From: Kumtagia sp963820075
GTDB taxonomy: Bacteria > Pseudomonadota > Alphaproteobacteria > Rhizobiales > Rhizobiaceae
NCBI GenBank assembly: GCA_963820075.1
Contig: CAWFYS010000008.1
Span: forward strand, 1 to 64,000
Length of the DNA: 64,000 bases
Reading direction: 5' to 3'
Part shown: positions 55,809 to 63,901 of the stretch, one piece after another
Numbering within the stretch: position 1 is the first letter of the stretch
How the letters are laid out: the number at the start of each line of letters is the position of its first letter
The notes under the pieces: model-generated
Seen by the model: the letters and a program-made list of their open reading frames with translations, nothing else
Told to the model about the DNA's origin: nothing
The model's database searches: none
Translations under genes and position numbers: made by a program

Positions 55809-56828
55809 TCAGTTCTTCGCCTTGTCGACCAGCTTGTTCTTGGCGATCCACGGCATCATGCCGCGCAGCTTCTCGCCGACCTGCTCGATCTGATGAGCGT
55901 CATTCATGCGGCGGATGCCCTTGAAGCGGGCAAGGCCGGATCGGTATTCCTGCATCCATTCCGAGGTGAATTTGCCGGTCTGGATGTCCTTGAGCACGCG
56001 GCGCATCTCGGCCTTGGTCTCGTCCGTGATGATGCGCGGCCCCGTCACGTACTCGCCCCACTCGGCCGTGTTGGAGATCGAGTAGTTCATGTTGGCGATG
56101 CCGCCTTCATAGATGAGGTCGACGATCAGCTTCACCTCATGCAGGCACTCGAAATAGGCCATTTCAGGCGCGTAGCCGCCCTCCACCAGGGTCTCGAAGC
56201 CGGCGCGGATGAGTTCGACAAGTCCGCCGCACAGCACCACCTGCTCACCGAACAGGTCGGTCTCGCACTCTTCCTTGAAATTGGTCTCGATGATGCCGGA
56301 GCGGCCGCCGCCGACGCCGCAGGCATAGGACAGGCCGAGGTCGAGCGCATTGCCGGAAGCATCCTGGTGCACGGCAACCAGGCACGGCACGCCGCCGCCC
56401 TTCTGGTATTCGCCGCGCACCGTATGGCCCGGGCCCTTCGGCGCGACCATCAGAACGTCGACGGACGCCTTCGGCTCGATCAGGCCGAAATGCACGTTGA
56501 GGCCGTGGGCGAAGGCGATCGCGGCGCCGTCGCGGATGTTCGGCGCGATCTCGCCCTTGTAAATATCGGCCTGCAGCTCGTCGGGGGTGGCCATCATCAT
56601 CAGGTCCGCCCATTTGGCCGCTTCGGCCACCGACATGACCTTGAGCCCGTCGGCCTCGACCTTCCTGGCCGTCGCGGAACCGGCCTTGAGGCCGATCGCG
56701 ATGTCCTTCACGCCCGATTCCTTGAGGTTGAGCGCATGCGCCCTGCCCTGCGAGCCGTAGCCGATAATGGCCACCTTCTTACCCTTGATGAGATTGAGAT
56801 CGGCGTCGCGATCGTAATAAACACGCAT
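55809..56828 (-). CDS. ilvC: Ketol-acid reductoisomerase
   Basis: 339 residues from ATG 56828 (GGAAGGAAAG upstream), the normal length of a class I enzyme. Converts acetolactate or acetohydroxybutyrate to the dihydroxy acids of valine, leucine and isoleucine synthesis with NADPH. Rossmann motif VAIIGYGSQGRAHALNLKES; PDELQADIYKGEI; MVAPKGPGHTVRGEYQKGGG; metal-binding acidic residues in KEECETDLFGEQVVLCGGL; and SNTAEWGEYVTG. The last codons are repeated three more times downstream. A TetR-family gene starts upstream on the same strand. Confidence 0.96.
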   Translation of the reverse strand: MRVYYDRDADLNLIKGKKVAIIGYGSQGRAHALNLKESGVKDIAIGLKAGSATARKVEADGLKVMSVAEAAKWADLMMMATPDELQADIYKGEIAPNIRDGAAIAFAHGLNVHFGLIEPKASVDVLMVAPKGPGHTVRGEYQKGGGVPCLVAVHQDASGNALDLGLSYACGVGGGRSGIIETNFKEECETDLFGEQVVLCGGLVELIRAGFETLVEGGYAPEMAYFECLHEVKLIVDLIYEGGIANMNYSISNTAEWGEYVTGPRIITDETKAEMRRVLKDIQTGKFTSEWMQEYRSGLARFKGIRRMNDAHQIEQVGEKLRGMMPWIAKNKLVDKAKN

Positions 56829-56884
56829 GGACTTTCCTTCCCTTTTCAATGACTGGCTCGGCTGATTTCGGCCGGCCTTCCCGT

Positions 56885-57526
56885 TCACGCGATTGGCCGG
56901 TTTTCGCCGGCCGGTTTTGCCCCGTAAAGAGCCAGAAACTGCCGCGTCGCCTCACCGGCATCGCGGGCGATTGTCGCGGCAGTCAATTTCAGCCCGTCGC
57001 CGAGCAACAGTCTTATCTGCACGTCGCGGGCGACCAGTCCGAAGAACGTCCGAAAAGCCGTCTCCGAATCGTCGAAGACGAGCAGCCCCGCCGCGCGCCC
57101 GGCCTCCAGTACCGGCTTCAGCCGGCCGGCAAGCGCGAAACGGCCGTTTTCCAGCACGATGGCGCCGAGCTTCGTCGTCGCCGATCCGGCATGGCCGACC
57201 GCAACGCGGTTGAGCGCGATCGACGTTTTCGACGAGATCACCGTCAGCCAGTCGGAAGCGAAGCGCTCCAGGCTTCCGGTCAGCGCTGCCAGATCGATAC
57301 GCGCGCGATCGACCGCCTCGACATGAACGCGCGATGCCTGCCAGCGCACCGTCGCCGTCAGCAGGCCGTCGCGGTCGCCGAACCATTTGTACAGCGTCTC
57401 CTTGGAACAGGACGCGCGGCGGGCAACCGCGGTCATGGTGAGCGCGTCGCCCTCCTCCACCAGGAGCGCGAGCGCGGCGTCGAGGACAGCCTTCTGGCGA
57501 TCCGTCAGCGCTTCGTCACCCTGCAT
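56885..57526 (-). CDS. TetR family transcriptional regulator
   Basis: 213 residues if started at ATG 57526 (57547 also possible). Residues about 8-60 form the DNA-binding domain: LTDRQKAVLDAALALLVEEG and ALTMTAVARRASCSKETLYK with WFGDRDGLL, the usual TetR helix-turn-helix. The C-terminal ligand domain is helical (TSIALNRVAVGHAGSATTKL, VFDDSETAFRTFFGLVARDV). A palindrome just upstream (57565-57579) is a likely operator for autoregulation. It is upstream of ilvC with a gap of 56 bases and may be co-transcribed with it. Confidence 0.85.
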   Translation of the reverse strand: MQGDEALTDRQKAVLDAALALLVEEGDALTMTAVARRASCSKETLYKWFGDRDGLLTATVRWQASRVHVEAVDRARIDLAALTGSLERFASDWLTVISSKTSIALNRVAVGHAGSATTKLGAIVLENGRFALAGRLKPVLEAGRAAGLLVFDDSETAFRTFFGLVARDVQIRLLLGDGLKLTAATIARDAGEATRQFLALYGAKPAGENRPIA

Positions 57527-57564
57527 CTCAGGCGCGGCGTGCAACAAGAGTTTCCCCGTATCGT

Positions 57565-57579
57565 ACCGTACGTTACGGT
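57565..57579. promoter_or_regulatory. Palindrome upstream of TetR gene, probable operator
   Basis: ACCGTA-CGT-TACGGT: two perfect six-base arms around a three-base centre, 39-53 bases before the TetR start. Position and symmetry fit a TetR self-operator. The gene on the other side (uvrD) starts 256 bases away. Confidence 0.6.
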
Positions 57580-57834
57580 TCGGCTCTATGCCTCATTCGG
57601 CGGAGCAGCGCAAGCCGGTCCCGGTAAATGGAACATGCCAGCGGTGAGGGCCGACCGGGATAGGCCCAATCGCGCATGTAAAGTCTCGACGCCGAAGTGA
57701 TATAGGAAAGCTGTCACGTCATTGAGGTTTATTATGCGCCAGATCTTGGGTTGCGCGGCCAAACTCGACACCTGGCGGCCAGCGCCTGCTGATGATTGCT
57801 GGCCTTTCGCACCCAAATCACTACATTCGCACCG
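57580..57834. other. Divergent region between tetR and uvrD
   Basis: No gene seen. Holds the probable promoters of tetR (leftward) and uvrD (rightward). A short TTG-started extension of uvrD (57796) is possible. Confidence 0.4.
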
Positions 57835-60582
57835 ATGGCCGCTTTCCCGCATGACGATTCGCCCCCGGGCGACGCGCCGCCGCGCATGCCGTCCGCCCCG
57901 TCGCGGGGCGGATCGGGCCTTGCCGCCCGCGCCATGGCGGCCCGAGGCGCGGCAGCGCCCGACTATCTGCGCGGCCTGAACGCCGAGCAGCGGCTCGCCG
58001 TCGAGACCACCGAGGGGCCGGTTCTCGTGCTCGCCGGCGCCGGCACCGGCAAGACCCGCGTTCTCACCACCCGCATCGCCCATATTCTGGCGACCGGCCG
58101 CGCCTGGCCGAGCCAGATTCTCGCCGTCACCTTCACCAACAAGGCGGCGCGCGAGATGAAGCAGCGCGTCGGCCTGCTCGTCGGCGAGCAGATCGAGGGC
58201 ATGCCGTGGCTCGGCACCTTCCACTCCATCGGCGTGAAGATGCTGCGCCGCCATGCCGAACTCGCCGGCCTGCGCTCCGATTTCACCATTCTGGACACCG
58301 ACGACCAGGTCCGGCTCATCAAGCAGATCATCCAGGCAGAGGGGCTGGACGACAAGCGCTGGCCGGCGCGCCAGTTCGCGCAGATGATCGACGGCTGGAA
58401 GAACAAGGGCCTCGGCCCCGCCGAGATCCCCGAAGGCGACGCGCGCAGTTTCGCCAACGGCAAGGGCCGCGAATTGTTCAAGGCCTATCAGGACCGCCTC
58501 GCGACGCTGAATTCCTGCGATTTCGGCGACCTTCTCTGTCACCCGATCCGCATCTTCCGCAATCACCACGACGTGCTCGCCGAGTATCACCGCAGGTTCA
58601 AATACATCCTCGTCGACGAATACCAGGACACCAATACGGCGCAGTATATGTGGCTGCGGCTGCTGGCGCAGCGGCCGGGAGGACAGCCCTCTTCTCCCCG
58701 TTCACGGGGAGAAGATGCCGGCAGGCAGATGAGGGGCGGCGCCGCGATCTCAGAAGCAGGTGCCGGCCCCTCATCCGGTCCTTCGGACCACCTTCTCCCC
58801 GTGAACGGGGAGAAGGGCGCAGCGGCACGGCCTGCCCTCACTTCCGGTGAACGCCTAACGGCCGTGAGCGAAACGAGAATAAACATCTGCTGCGTCGGCG
58901 ACGACGACCAGTCCATCTACGGGTGGCGCGGCGCCGAGGTGGACAATATCCTGCGCTTCGACAAGGATTTTCCGGGCGCCACCATCATCCGGCTCGAACG
59001 CAACTACCGCTCCACCGCCCATATTCTAGGAACGGCCTCGCACCTCATCGCCCACAATGAGAGCCGGCTGGGCAAGACGCTGTTCACCGACAATGCCTCT
59101 GCCGATGACGGCAAGGTCAATGTGCACGCCGCCTGGGATTCGGAGGAGGAGGCGCGCGCCGTCGGCGAGACGATCGAGCAGCACCAGCGCAAGGGCCACC
59201 TTCTGAACGACATGGCGATACTGGTGCGTGCCTCCTTCCAGATGCGCGAGTTCGAGGACCGCTTCGTCACGCTCGGCCTCAATTACCGCGTCATCGGCGG
59301 CCCGCGCTTTTATGAGCGCCAGGAGATTCGCGACGCGCTGGCCTATCTGCGCGTGGTGGCGCAGCCGGCCGACGACCTTGCTTTCGAGCGCATCGTCAAC
59401 GTGCCGAAGCGCGGGCTTGGCGAGGCCGCGGTCCGCCAGGTGCACGACACCTCGCGCGCGCTCGGCATACCGATGCTGGCGGCGGCGGAAAACCTCGCGG
59501 AAAGCGACGAGCTGAAGCCCAAGCCGCGCGCCGCCCTGCGCCAGCTCGCCGCCGGCTTCCGCCGCTGGCAGGAACTGCTGGAGACCAAGCCGCATACCGA
59601 ACTTGCCGAGATCATTCTGGAGGAGTCCGGCTATACGGAAATGTGGAAGAACGACCGTTCGGCCGAAGCGCCCGGCCGGCTGGAAAACCTCAAGGAGCTT
59701 ATCCGCTCCATGGAGGAATACGAATCGCTGCGCGGCTTCCTCGAGCATGTCGCGCTGGTCATGGACGCCGAGCAGAACGCGGATCTCGACGCCGTCTCGA
59801 TCATGACGCTGCATTCGGCCAAGGGCCTGGAGTTCGAGACCGTCTTCCTGCCCGGCTGGGAAGAGGGCCTGTTCCCGCACCAGCGCGCGCTCGACGAGGG
59901 CGGCCGCGGCGGCCTGGAGGAGGAGCGCCGCCTCGCCTATGTCGGCCTGACCCGCGCCAAGAAAAACCTGCATATCTGGTTCGTCTCCAACCGGCGCATC
60001 CACGGCCTGTGGCAGTCGACAATCCCGTCGCGCTTCATCGAGGAACTGCCGGAGGCGCATGTCGAGGTGGCGGAAGCCGGCACTTCCTACGGCGGCTACG
60101 GCTCGCCCTACGGCCGCGCCTCCGGCGGCTTCTCGGCCGGACGGCAGAATCCTTACGGCGCCTCGCGCTTCGACAATATCGGCGGCGCAAGCGGGGCTTC
60201 AGACAAGGGCAATTCCGGCGGCCGCAGCTTTTCCAGCACCTATGCGACGCCGGGCTGGCAGCGCGCGCAACAGAACCGCACCGAGGCGACCGACCGCAAC
60301 TGGGGTTCGCGCTCCGGCCATCAGGTCGAGCGCATCGGCTATGGCGAGACCGATTCAGGCTACGGCGCCGGCCGCGGCTCGGTGAAGGGCCGCACCATCG
60401 ACGGCGAACTGGTGGCGAAATCCGTCGCCGACACCCCCTCCCCGTTCAAGGTCGGCGACCGCGTGTTCCACCAGAAATTCGGCAACGGCAACATCGCCTC
60501 GATCGAGGGCAACAAGCTCACCATCGATTTCGACAAGGCCGGGCAGAAGAAGGTGCTGGAGGGGTTTGTCGCGGCGGTGTGA
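57835..60582 (+). CDS. uvrD: UvrD/PcrA-type DNA helicase with a palindromic-repeat insertion
   Basis: 915 residues from ATG 57835. SF1 3'-5' DNA helicase of repair. Motifs in order: Q motif LNAEQRLAVETTEGP, Walker A VLAGAGTGKTRVLTTRIAHI, Ia VTFTNKAAREMKQR, II ILVDEYQDTNTAQYMW, III CCVGDDDQSIYGWRGA, IV IIRLERNYRSTAHIL, V IMTLHSAKGLEFETVFLPGW and VI EERRLAYVGLTRAKKNLHI. The C-terminus is a Gly/Ser/Tyr-rich linker then VGDRVFHQKFGNGNIASIEG, the RNA-polymerase/UvrB-contact tail of this family. Between motifs II and III (about residues 280-350) an in-frame insertion encodes PSSPRSRGEDAGRQMRGG and more: the rhizobial repeat described below. Motifs are otherwise undisturbed. Confidence 0.93.
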   Translation: MAAFPHDDSPPGDAPPRMPSAPSRGGSGLAARAMAARGAAAPDYLRGLNAEQRLAVETTEGPVLVLAGAGTGKTRVLTTRIAHILATGRAWPSQILAVTFTNKAAREMKQRVGLLVGEQIEGMPWLGTFHSIGVKMLRRHAELAGLRSDFTILDTDDQVRLIKQIIQAEGLDDKRWPARQFAQMIDGWKNKGLGPAEIPEGDARSFANGKGRELFKAYQDRLATLNSCDFGDLLCHPIRIFRNHHDVLAEYHRRFKYILVDEYQDTNTAQYMWLRLLAQRPGGQPSSPRSRGEDAGRQMRGGAAISEAGAGPSSGPSDHLLPVNGEKGAAARPALTSGERLTAVSETRINICCVGDDDQSIYGWRGAEVDNILRFDKDFPGATIIRLERNYRSTAHILGTASHLIAHNESRLGKTLFTDNASADDGKVNVHAAWDSEEEARAVGETIEQHQRKGHLLNDMAILVRASFQMREFEDRFVTLGLNYRVIGGPRFYERQEIRDALAYLRVVAQPADDLAFERIVNVPKRGLGEAAVRQVHDTSRALGIPMLAAAENLAESDELKPKPRAALRQLAAGFRRWQELLETKPHTELAEIILEESGYTEMWKNDRSAEAPGRLENLKELIRSMEEYESLRGFLEHVALVMDAEQNADLDAVSIMTLHSAKGLEFETVFLPGWEEGLFPHQRALDEGGRGGLEEERRLAYVGLTRAKKNLHIWFVSNRRIHGLWQSTIPSRFIEELPEAHVEVAEAGTSYGGYGSPYGRASGGFSAGRQNPYGASRFDNIGGASGASDKGNSGGRSFSSTYATPGWQRAQQNRTEATDRNWGSRSGHQVERIGYGETDSGYGAGRGSVKGRTIDGELVAKSVADTPSPFKVGDRVFHQKFGNGNIASIEGNKLTIDFDKAGQKKVLEGFVAAV
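58691..58815. repeat. RIME-like palindromic element inside uvrD
   Basis: A 24-base end (58691-58714, near-palindromic, CTTCTCCCCG...CGGGGAGAAG) is the exact inverted repeat of 58792-58815. Between them is a second pair, GATGAGGGGC and GGCCCCTCATC. This build, two hairpins with CCTTCTCCCC and CCCCTCATCCG sequence, is that of the short mosaic repeats of rhizobial intergenic DNA. Here it is translated. Confidence 0.82.
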
Positions 60583-60640
60583 GGTTGAGCTTCACCCGTT
60601 CCGGTAACGACCGCATTCAAGGCGGGAGCCGCCTATTCCT

Positions 60641-60910
60641 TCACCGTTCCAGATATTTATGAAGGATCGAGTTGATCAGCGTCTGATAGGGCATGCCCTC
60701 CTCCGCCGCATGCGCCTTGAGCCGCGCCAGATCGCGCTCCGGAATCGAGATCGAAATCCGTCGCCTTTTGCCGTCCAGCGCGCGCCTTGCGGCCTCCTGC
60801 CAGAATGAGCGCTCAGCTTCGATGTTCTTGGCCGAGACCCAGCCCTCCTCGTCGCTGAGGGCTACGATTTCCTGCTCTTCGGCCTCGGAGAGTGCAGGGA
60901 TTTTGCTCAT
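60641..60910 (-). CDS. Antitoxin of a BrnT/BrnA-like pair
   Basis: 89 residues from ATG 60910, one base after the toxin stop. The N-terminal half is acidic (ALSEAEEQEIVALSDEEG); the C-terminal half is a ribbon-helix-helix-like DNA-binding domain (RRRISISIPERDLARLKAHA, then EEGMPYQTLINSILHKYLER). The order toxin-then-antitoxin and the RHH domain fit BrnA/CopG antitoxins that bind their own promoter. Cytoplasmic. The pair probably regulates itself. Confidence 0.8.
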   Translation of the reverse strand: MSKIPALSEAEEQEIVALSDEEGWVSAKNIEAERSFWQEAARRALDGKRRRISISIPERDLARLKAHAAEEGMPYQTLINSILHKYLER

Positions 60911-60911
60911 C

Positions 60912-61181
60912 TCACCGCTCCAGATACTTCTTCGTCGCCTTACGGCTGGGGAACATTGTCTTCAAGAAAACCATTTGACCCTCCTGCACAAACGGAACAA
61001 TCCAGGCATAAGAGTCGATCTCCACGATTAGTTGGTGTTGGTGCCCATATCGCTCAACGTTCGGATGCGTGCGGCTGTCAAGCAGGGCACCTTCCGTCAA
61101 GGCCACCAGCACGCGCTCAAATCCGACACCGTAGCGCTCCTTGAGTTCCTCATTCTTACTCGGGCTCCATTCAATCTCCAT
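60912..61181 (-). CDS. BrnT-like toxin
   Basis: 89 residues from ATG 61181. BrnT-like ribonuclease toxin features: N-terminal MEIEWSPSKNEELKERYGVG, central FERVLVALTEGALLDSRTHP and NVERYGHQHQLIVEIDSYAW, and a C-terminal FLKTMFPSRKATKKYLER. The W-x-P-x-K start, D...HPN...R strand and (F/I)xSxRKAT end are the family's usual pattern. Toxins of this fold cleave RNA and slow growth. The antitoxin gene follows after one base. The name BrnT is by resemblance. Confidence 0.78.
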   Translation of the reverse strand: MEIEWSPSKNEELKERYGVGFERVLVALTEGALLDSRTHPNVERYGHQHQLIVEIDSYAWIVPFVQEGQMVFLKTMFPSRKATKKYLER

Positions 61182-61284
61182 CGTGAGTGGATATGTATTC
61201 GATATATATCAACTCCGCAAGTATTGAGGGGGCTGCTCTTTCGAAACGTCCGTATCCTGGAGGGAACCGACCGTTCGAAAAATC

Positions 61285-62122
61285 TCAACCCGTCGCCAGC
61301 AGGATCACGCCGGCCGCCACCACGAGAGCGGCGGCGAGGCGGCCGGCCCAGGGACGCTCGCCGAAGAAGAACAGGCCGATGAGGGCGGCGATCACGACGC
61401 TCGAACTCGCGCACCGCCGACACCGCGCCGATCGGCGCGATGGTCTTGGCGTAAAGCACGGTTCCGTAAGCCGTGACCGACATAATGCCGCCGATCAGTC
61501 CCAGGCCGAAGACGCGCCAGTTCACCGTCAGGCGCTTTGCGCGGCGGTTCCACAAAATGTAGGACACTACCGGCGCCTCCAGCAGGAAAAGCCAGCCCAT
61601 ATAGCCGAGCGGGCTCTGCGCAAGACGAATGCCTATGCCGTCGGCCACCGAATAGCTGGCGATCGTCAGACCAAGCAGCCCCGCCACGCCGACAGCACGC
61701 GGGTCGGCATGCGCGGCGCCCCGCTGGAGCGCGAGCAGGCCGATGCCGCATGAGATCGCGGCCAGCCCGGCCCAGCCCTGCGGCGTCAGCGTCTCGCCGA
61801 TGATGGCGTATGTGCCGAACGCCACCAGCGCGGGCGCCAGCCCGCGCGAGATCGGGTAGACCTGGCTGAGATCCCCCAGCCGGTAGGCCTGGAAGAGCAG
61901 CACATAGTACAGATAGTGGAAGAGCGTCGAAGCCAACAGCGAGGGCCAGCTCGCCGGCGCCGGCAAGGGCGAGATCAAGATCAGCAGCAGGCCGGCCATC
62001 GCATGGGCGCCCGAAACAGCCGCGATCACCAAAGCGCGATCAGACGCCGCCTTCACCAGCGCGTTCCAGCTCGCATGCAGGACGGCGGCCGACAGGACGA
62101 GCGACAGGGCGAAGGCGGACAT
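61285..62122 (-). pseudogene. EamA/DMT family exporter, one frameshift
   Basis: ATG 62122 starts MSAFALSLVLSAAVLHASWN, typical of 10-helix EamA transporters (two EamA repeats). Segments: AGLLLILISPLPAPASWPSL, LVAFGTYAIIGETLTPQGWA and LGLGLIGGIMSVTAYGTVLY, with KTIAPIGAVSAVRE. An extra base near 61402 changes frame; the alternative frame continues SSVVIAALIGLFFFGERPWA and ends LLATG at 61285. The uncorrected frame runs on into the toxin gene. This is the only clear frameshift right of the tRNA. Substrate unknown. Confidence 0.83.
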
Positions 62123-62259
62123 TTTTCTCCTTGGCCGGACGGAACGCGGCGTGAGCCGTGCAATCGGCAGCCATTATCTGCCCTGTCCGAAGCCGCAAGG
62201 CATTATTACAGCCGGCAAAGTTTCGCCATCCAAAAGAGGGATTCGCCAGGCTCTGACAA

Positions 62260-62405
62260 CCCCTTCTCCGGCCGCTTCGCGGCCACCTGTCCCCCTCTTC
62301 GCAAGCGCTTCGCAGGGGCGAAGAAACGCGCGGCCGGACCGCTTGGCGCCTTTCCTCGCCCCCGCAGGGGGAGAGGTGGCTTGCGAAGCAAGACGGAGAG
62401 GGGGG
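62260..62405. repeat. RIME-like intergenic palindromic repeat
   Basis: Imperfect inverted repeats rich in CCTTCTCC, CTCGCCCCCGCAGGGGGAGA and GGAGAGGGGG, with a central CTTCGCAAGCG. It resembles the element inside uvrD but is longer and more diverged, and lies between genes as is usual for this class. Confidence 0.6.
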
Positions 62406-62506
62406 ACTTCGCTCATCGTTAACCCTGAGTTAATCGCGATCCCGTTAACCGGATTCGGAGCCCTGCTGGATTCGCGCTGATCCTTTCGCCGCCGAAAAGA
62501 ACGGCG
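62406..62506. other. Intergenic
   Basis: Nothing recognisable. Contains a TTAACC-rich stretch (about 62415-62450). Confidence 0.35.
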
Positions 62507-62507
62507 C

Positions 62508-62531
62508 AAAAATGCCGGCCAAACGGCCGGC
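62508..62531 (-). terminator. Rho-independent terminator
   Basis: On the reverse strand a stem GCCGGCC-GTTT-GGCCGGC (62514-62531) is followed by TTTTT (complement of 62508-62512). It ends the transcript of the small secreted-protein gene whose stop is at 62577. Confidence 0.85.
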
Positions 62532-62576
62532 ACGTCACACTTTCGGACTGGCCCGTTCAGGGCCGATCAGGCTTGC

Positions 62577-63074
62577 TCAACCGCCGTCATAGACGTAGAC
62601 AACCATCGACCCGTCGGACTGAATCTGGCTGGCCACGACCTTGCCGGGCATGACCTGCTGTTCGCCAAGCCGCGTGCTCACCGCCGTATTGGCGGCCAGG
62701 GCAGCCTGCAGATCGCTCACCGGCTTCATATTCTGGCTCATCGCCGCGTCAAACGCCTGCTTGTTGGCGCTGGCCCAATCGTTGACCCGGATAACGTGCA
62801 CGGTCGAGACCTGCGTGAGGGTCTGGATCTGCCCGGCCGTGGTGGTGCCGGCCGCCATCACCGGCATCAAGGTTTCAATACTTTCCACGGTCGTGCTGGC
62901 CGTCGTGGTCATATCGGTCTTGCTTTCGGCATTGAACTGCTGCACGGCCGGATTGATTTGCGTCTGCCCGGTTGAATCCGGATCCTTGGCCTGTCCGGGG
63001 CTTTCGGCGAAAGCGGGGGCCGACAGGGCGGCGAACGCCGCAATCGACGTGGCGAACAAAAGACTGCGTCTCAT
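62577..63074 (-). CDS. Secreted protein of unknown function
   Basis: 165 residues from ATG 63074 (GGAGATCATGCA upstream). Residues 1-23 are a signal peptide (LLFATSIAAFAALSAPAFA). The mature protein is Thr/Ala-rich (DMTTTASTTVESIETLMPVM) with a middle part STVHVIRVNDWASANKQAFD and a C-terminal strand SQIQSDGSMVVYVYDGG. No family recognised. Its own terminator follows 46 bases after the stop, and it likely has its own promoter upstream of 63074. Confidence 0.72.
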   Translation of the reverse strand: MRRSLLFATSIAAFAALSAPAFAESPGQAKDPDSTGQTQINPAVQQFNAESKTDMTTTASTTVESIETLMPVMAAGTTTAGQIQTLTQVSTVHVIRVNDWASANKQAFDAAMSQNMKPVSDLQAALAANTAVSTRLGEQQVMPGKVVASQIQSDGSMVVYVYDGG

Positions 63075-63205
63075 TGCATGATCTCCTTGGTTGTCCCTCG
63101 CGGTCACAACCCATTGGAGTCGTGATGGTTCCCAAAAACGCGGACGGCTGGTGCCACTGCGAGCGCCTTTCGGGCACCCAAGCCGGCTGTTCGACGGCCC
63201 GCCCT

Positions 63206-63847
63206 TCAGCCGCGGGGGCTTTCCCAGCGGTCGAGGAAGGACCCTATCGGCAGGGCCTGCATATCGGGGATCGCGTCGAACAGGCGCTCGACCGGCCAGT
63301 CCCACCAGCCCAAGGCCTCGATGCGCCTGACAATCTCCCCGTGGAAACGCATGCGCAGCCGGCGCGCCGGAACGCCGGCGACGATTTCGAAGGGCACGAC
63401 ATCGCGTGTTACCACGGCATTGGCGCCGATGACGGCGCCGTTGCCGATCGACACGCCCGGCATGACCACCGCGCCGTGACCGATCCAGACATCATGGCCT
63501 ATCGCGACGCGCTTTGCGCGCCGCCTTTCACGGAAAGCATCGTCCACGCCCAGATAGCGGAAGAATTCGTTGGGCCGGTAGTTGACCTTGTGGCTGGTGA
63601 TCCGCTCGATAGGATGCTCCAGCGCGTTGATGCGCGTGTTGGCGGCGATCGAGCAGAACTTTCCGATCGTCGTGTAGATCGCCTCGGCGTGCCGCTCGAA
63701 ATAGGAAAAGTCGCCGACGCTGACCTCGCGCAGGATCACCCGCTCGCCGATCACCGCGTAGCGCCCGAGCCGGCAGGATTTCATCTCCGCCGTCGGGTGG
63801 GCGCGCGGCTCGGAACTCTTGAAGCGCAGGTCAGGATCGATTTCCAT
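63206..63847 (-). CDS. Hexapeptide-repeat acetyltransferase, phn_thr-fam type
   Basis: 213 residues from ATG 63847. Left-handed beta-helix acyltransferase: TIGKFCSIAANTRINALEHP, then VAIGHDVWIGHGAVVMPGVS, IGNGAVIGANAVVTRDVVPF and AGVPARRLRMRF are hexapeptide coils with the catalytic-loop HPxxR region (ALEHPIERITSHKVNYRP). FRYLGVDDAFRERRRAKRV is an insert I recall from the TIGR03308 family, linked to phosphonate metabolism. No phn gene is in the window; the next gene to the right is cut by the edge. Confidence 0.8.
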   Translation of the reverse strand: MEIDPDLRFKSSEPRAHPTAEMKSCRLGRYAVIGERVILREVSVGDFSYFERHAEAIYTTIGKFCSIAANTRINALEHPIERITSHKVNYRPNEFFRYLGVDDAFRERRRAKRVAIGHDVWIGHGAVVMPGVSIGNGAVIGANAVVTRDVVPFEIVAGVPARRLRMRFHGEIVRRIEALGWWDWPVERLFDAIPDMQALPIGSFLDRWESPRG

Positions 63848-63901
63848 CAGCGCGCTTTACGTGGCTCGCGCACCTCCGGCAAGTCGGCGCCTTAACGCGC
63901 C

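Noticed and set aside
58667..58883. Intein in UvrD
   Set aside because: The insertion is far too short, has no splicing motifs and is not at an active-site motif; the DNA palindromes explain it.
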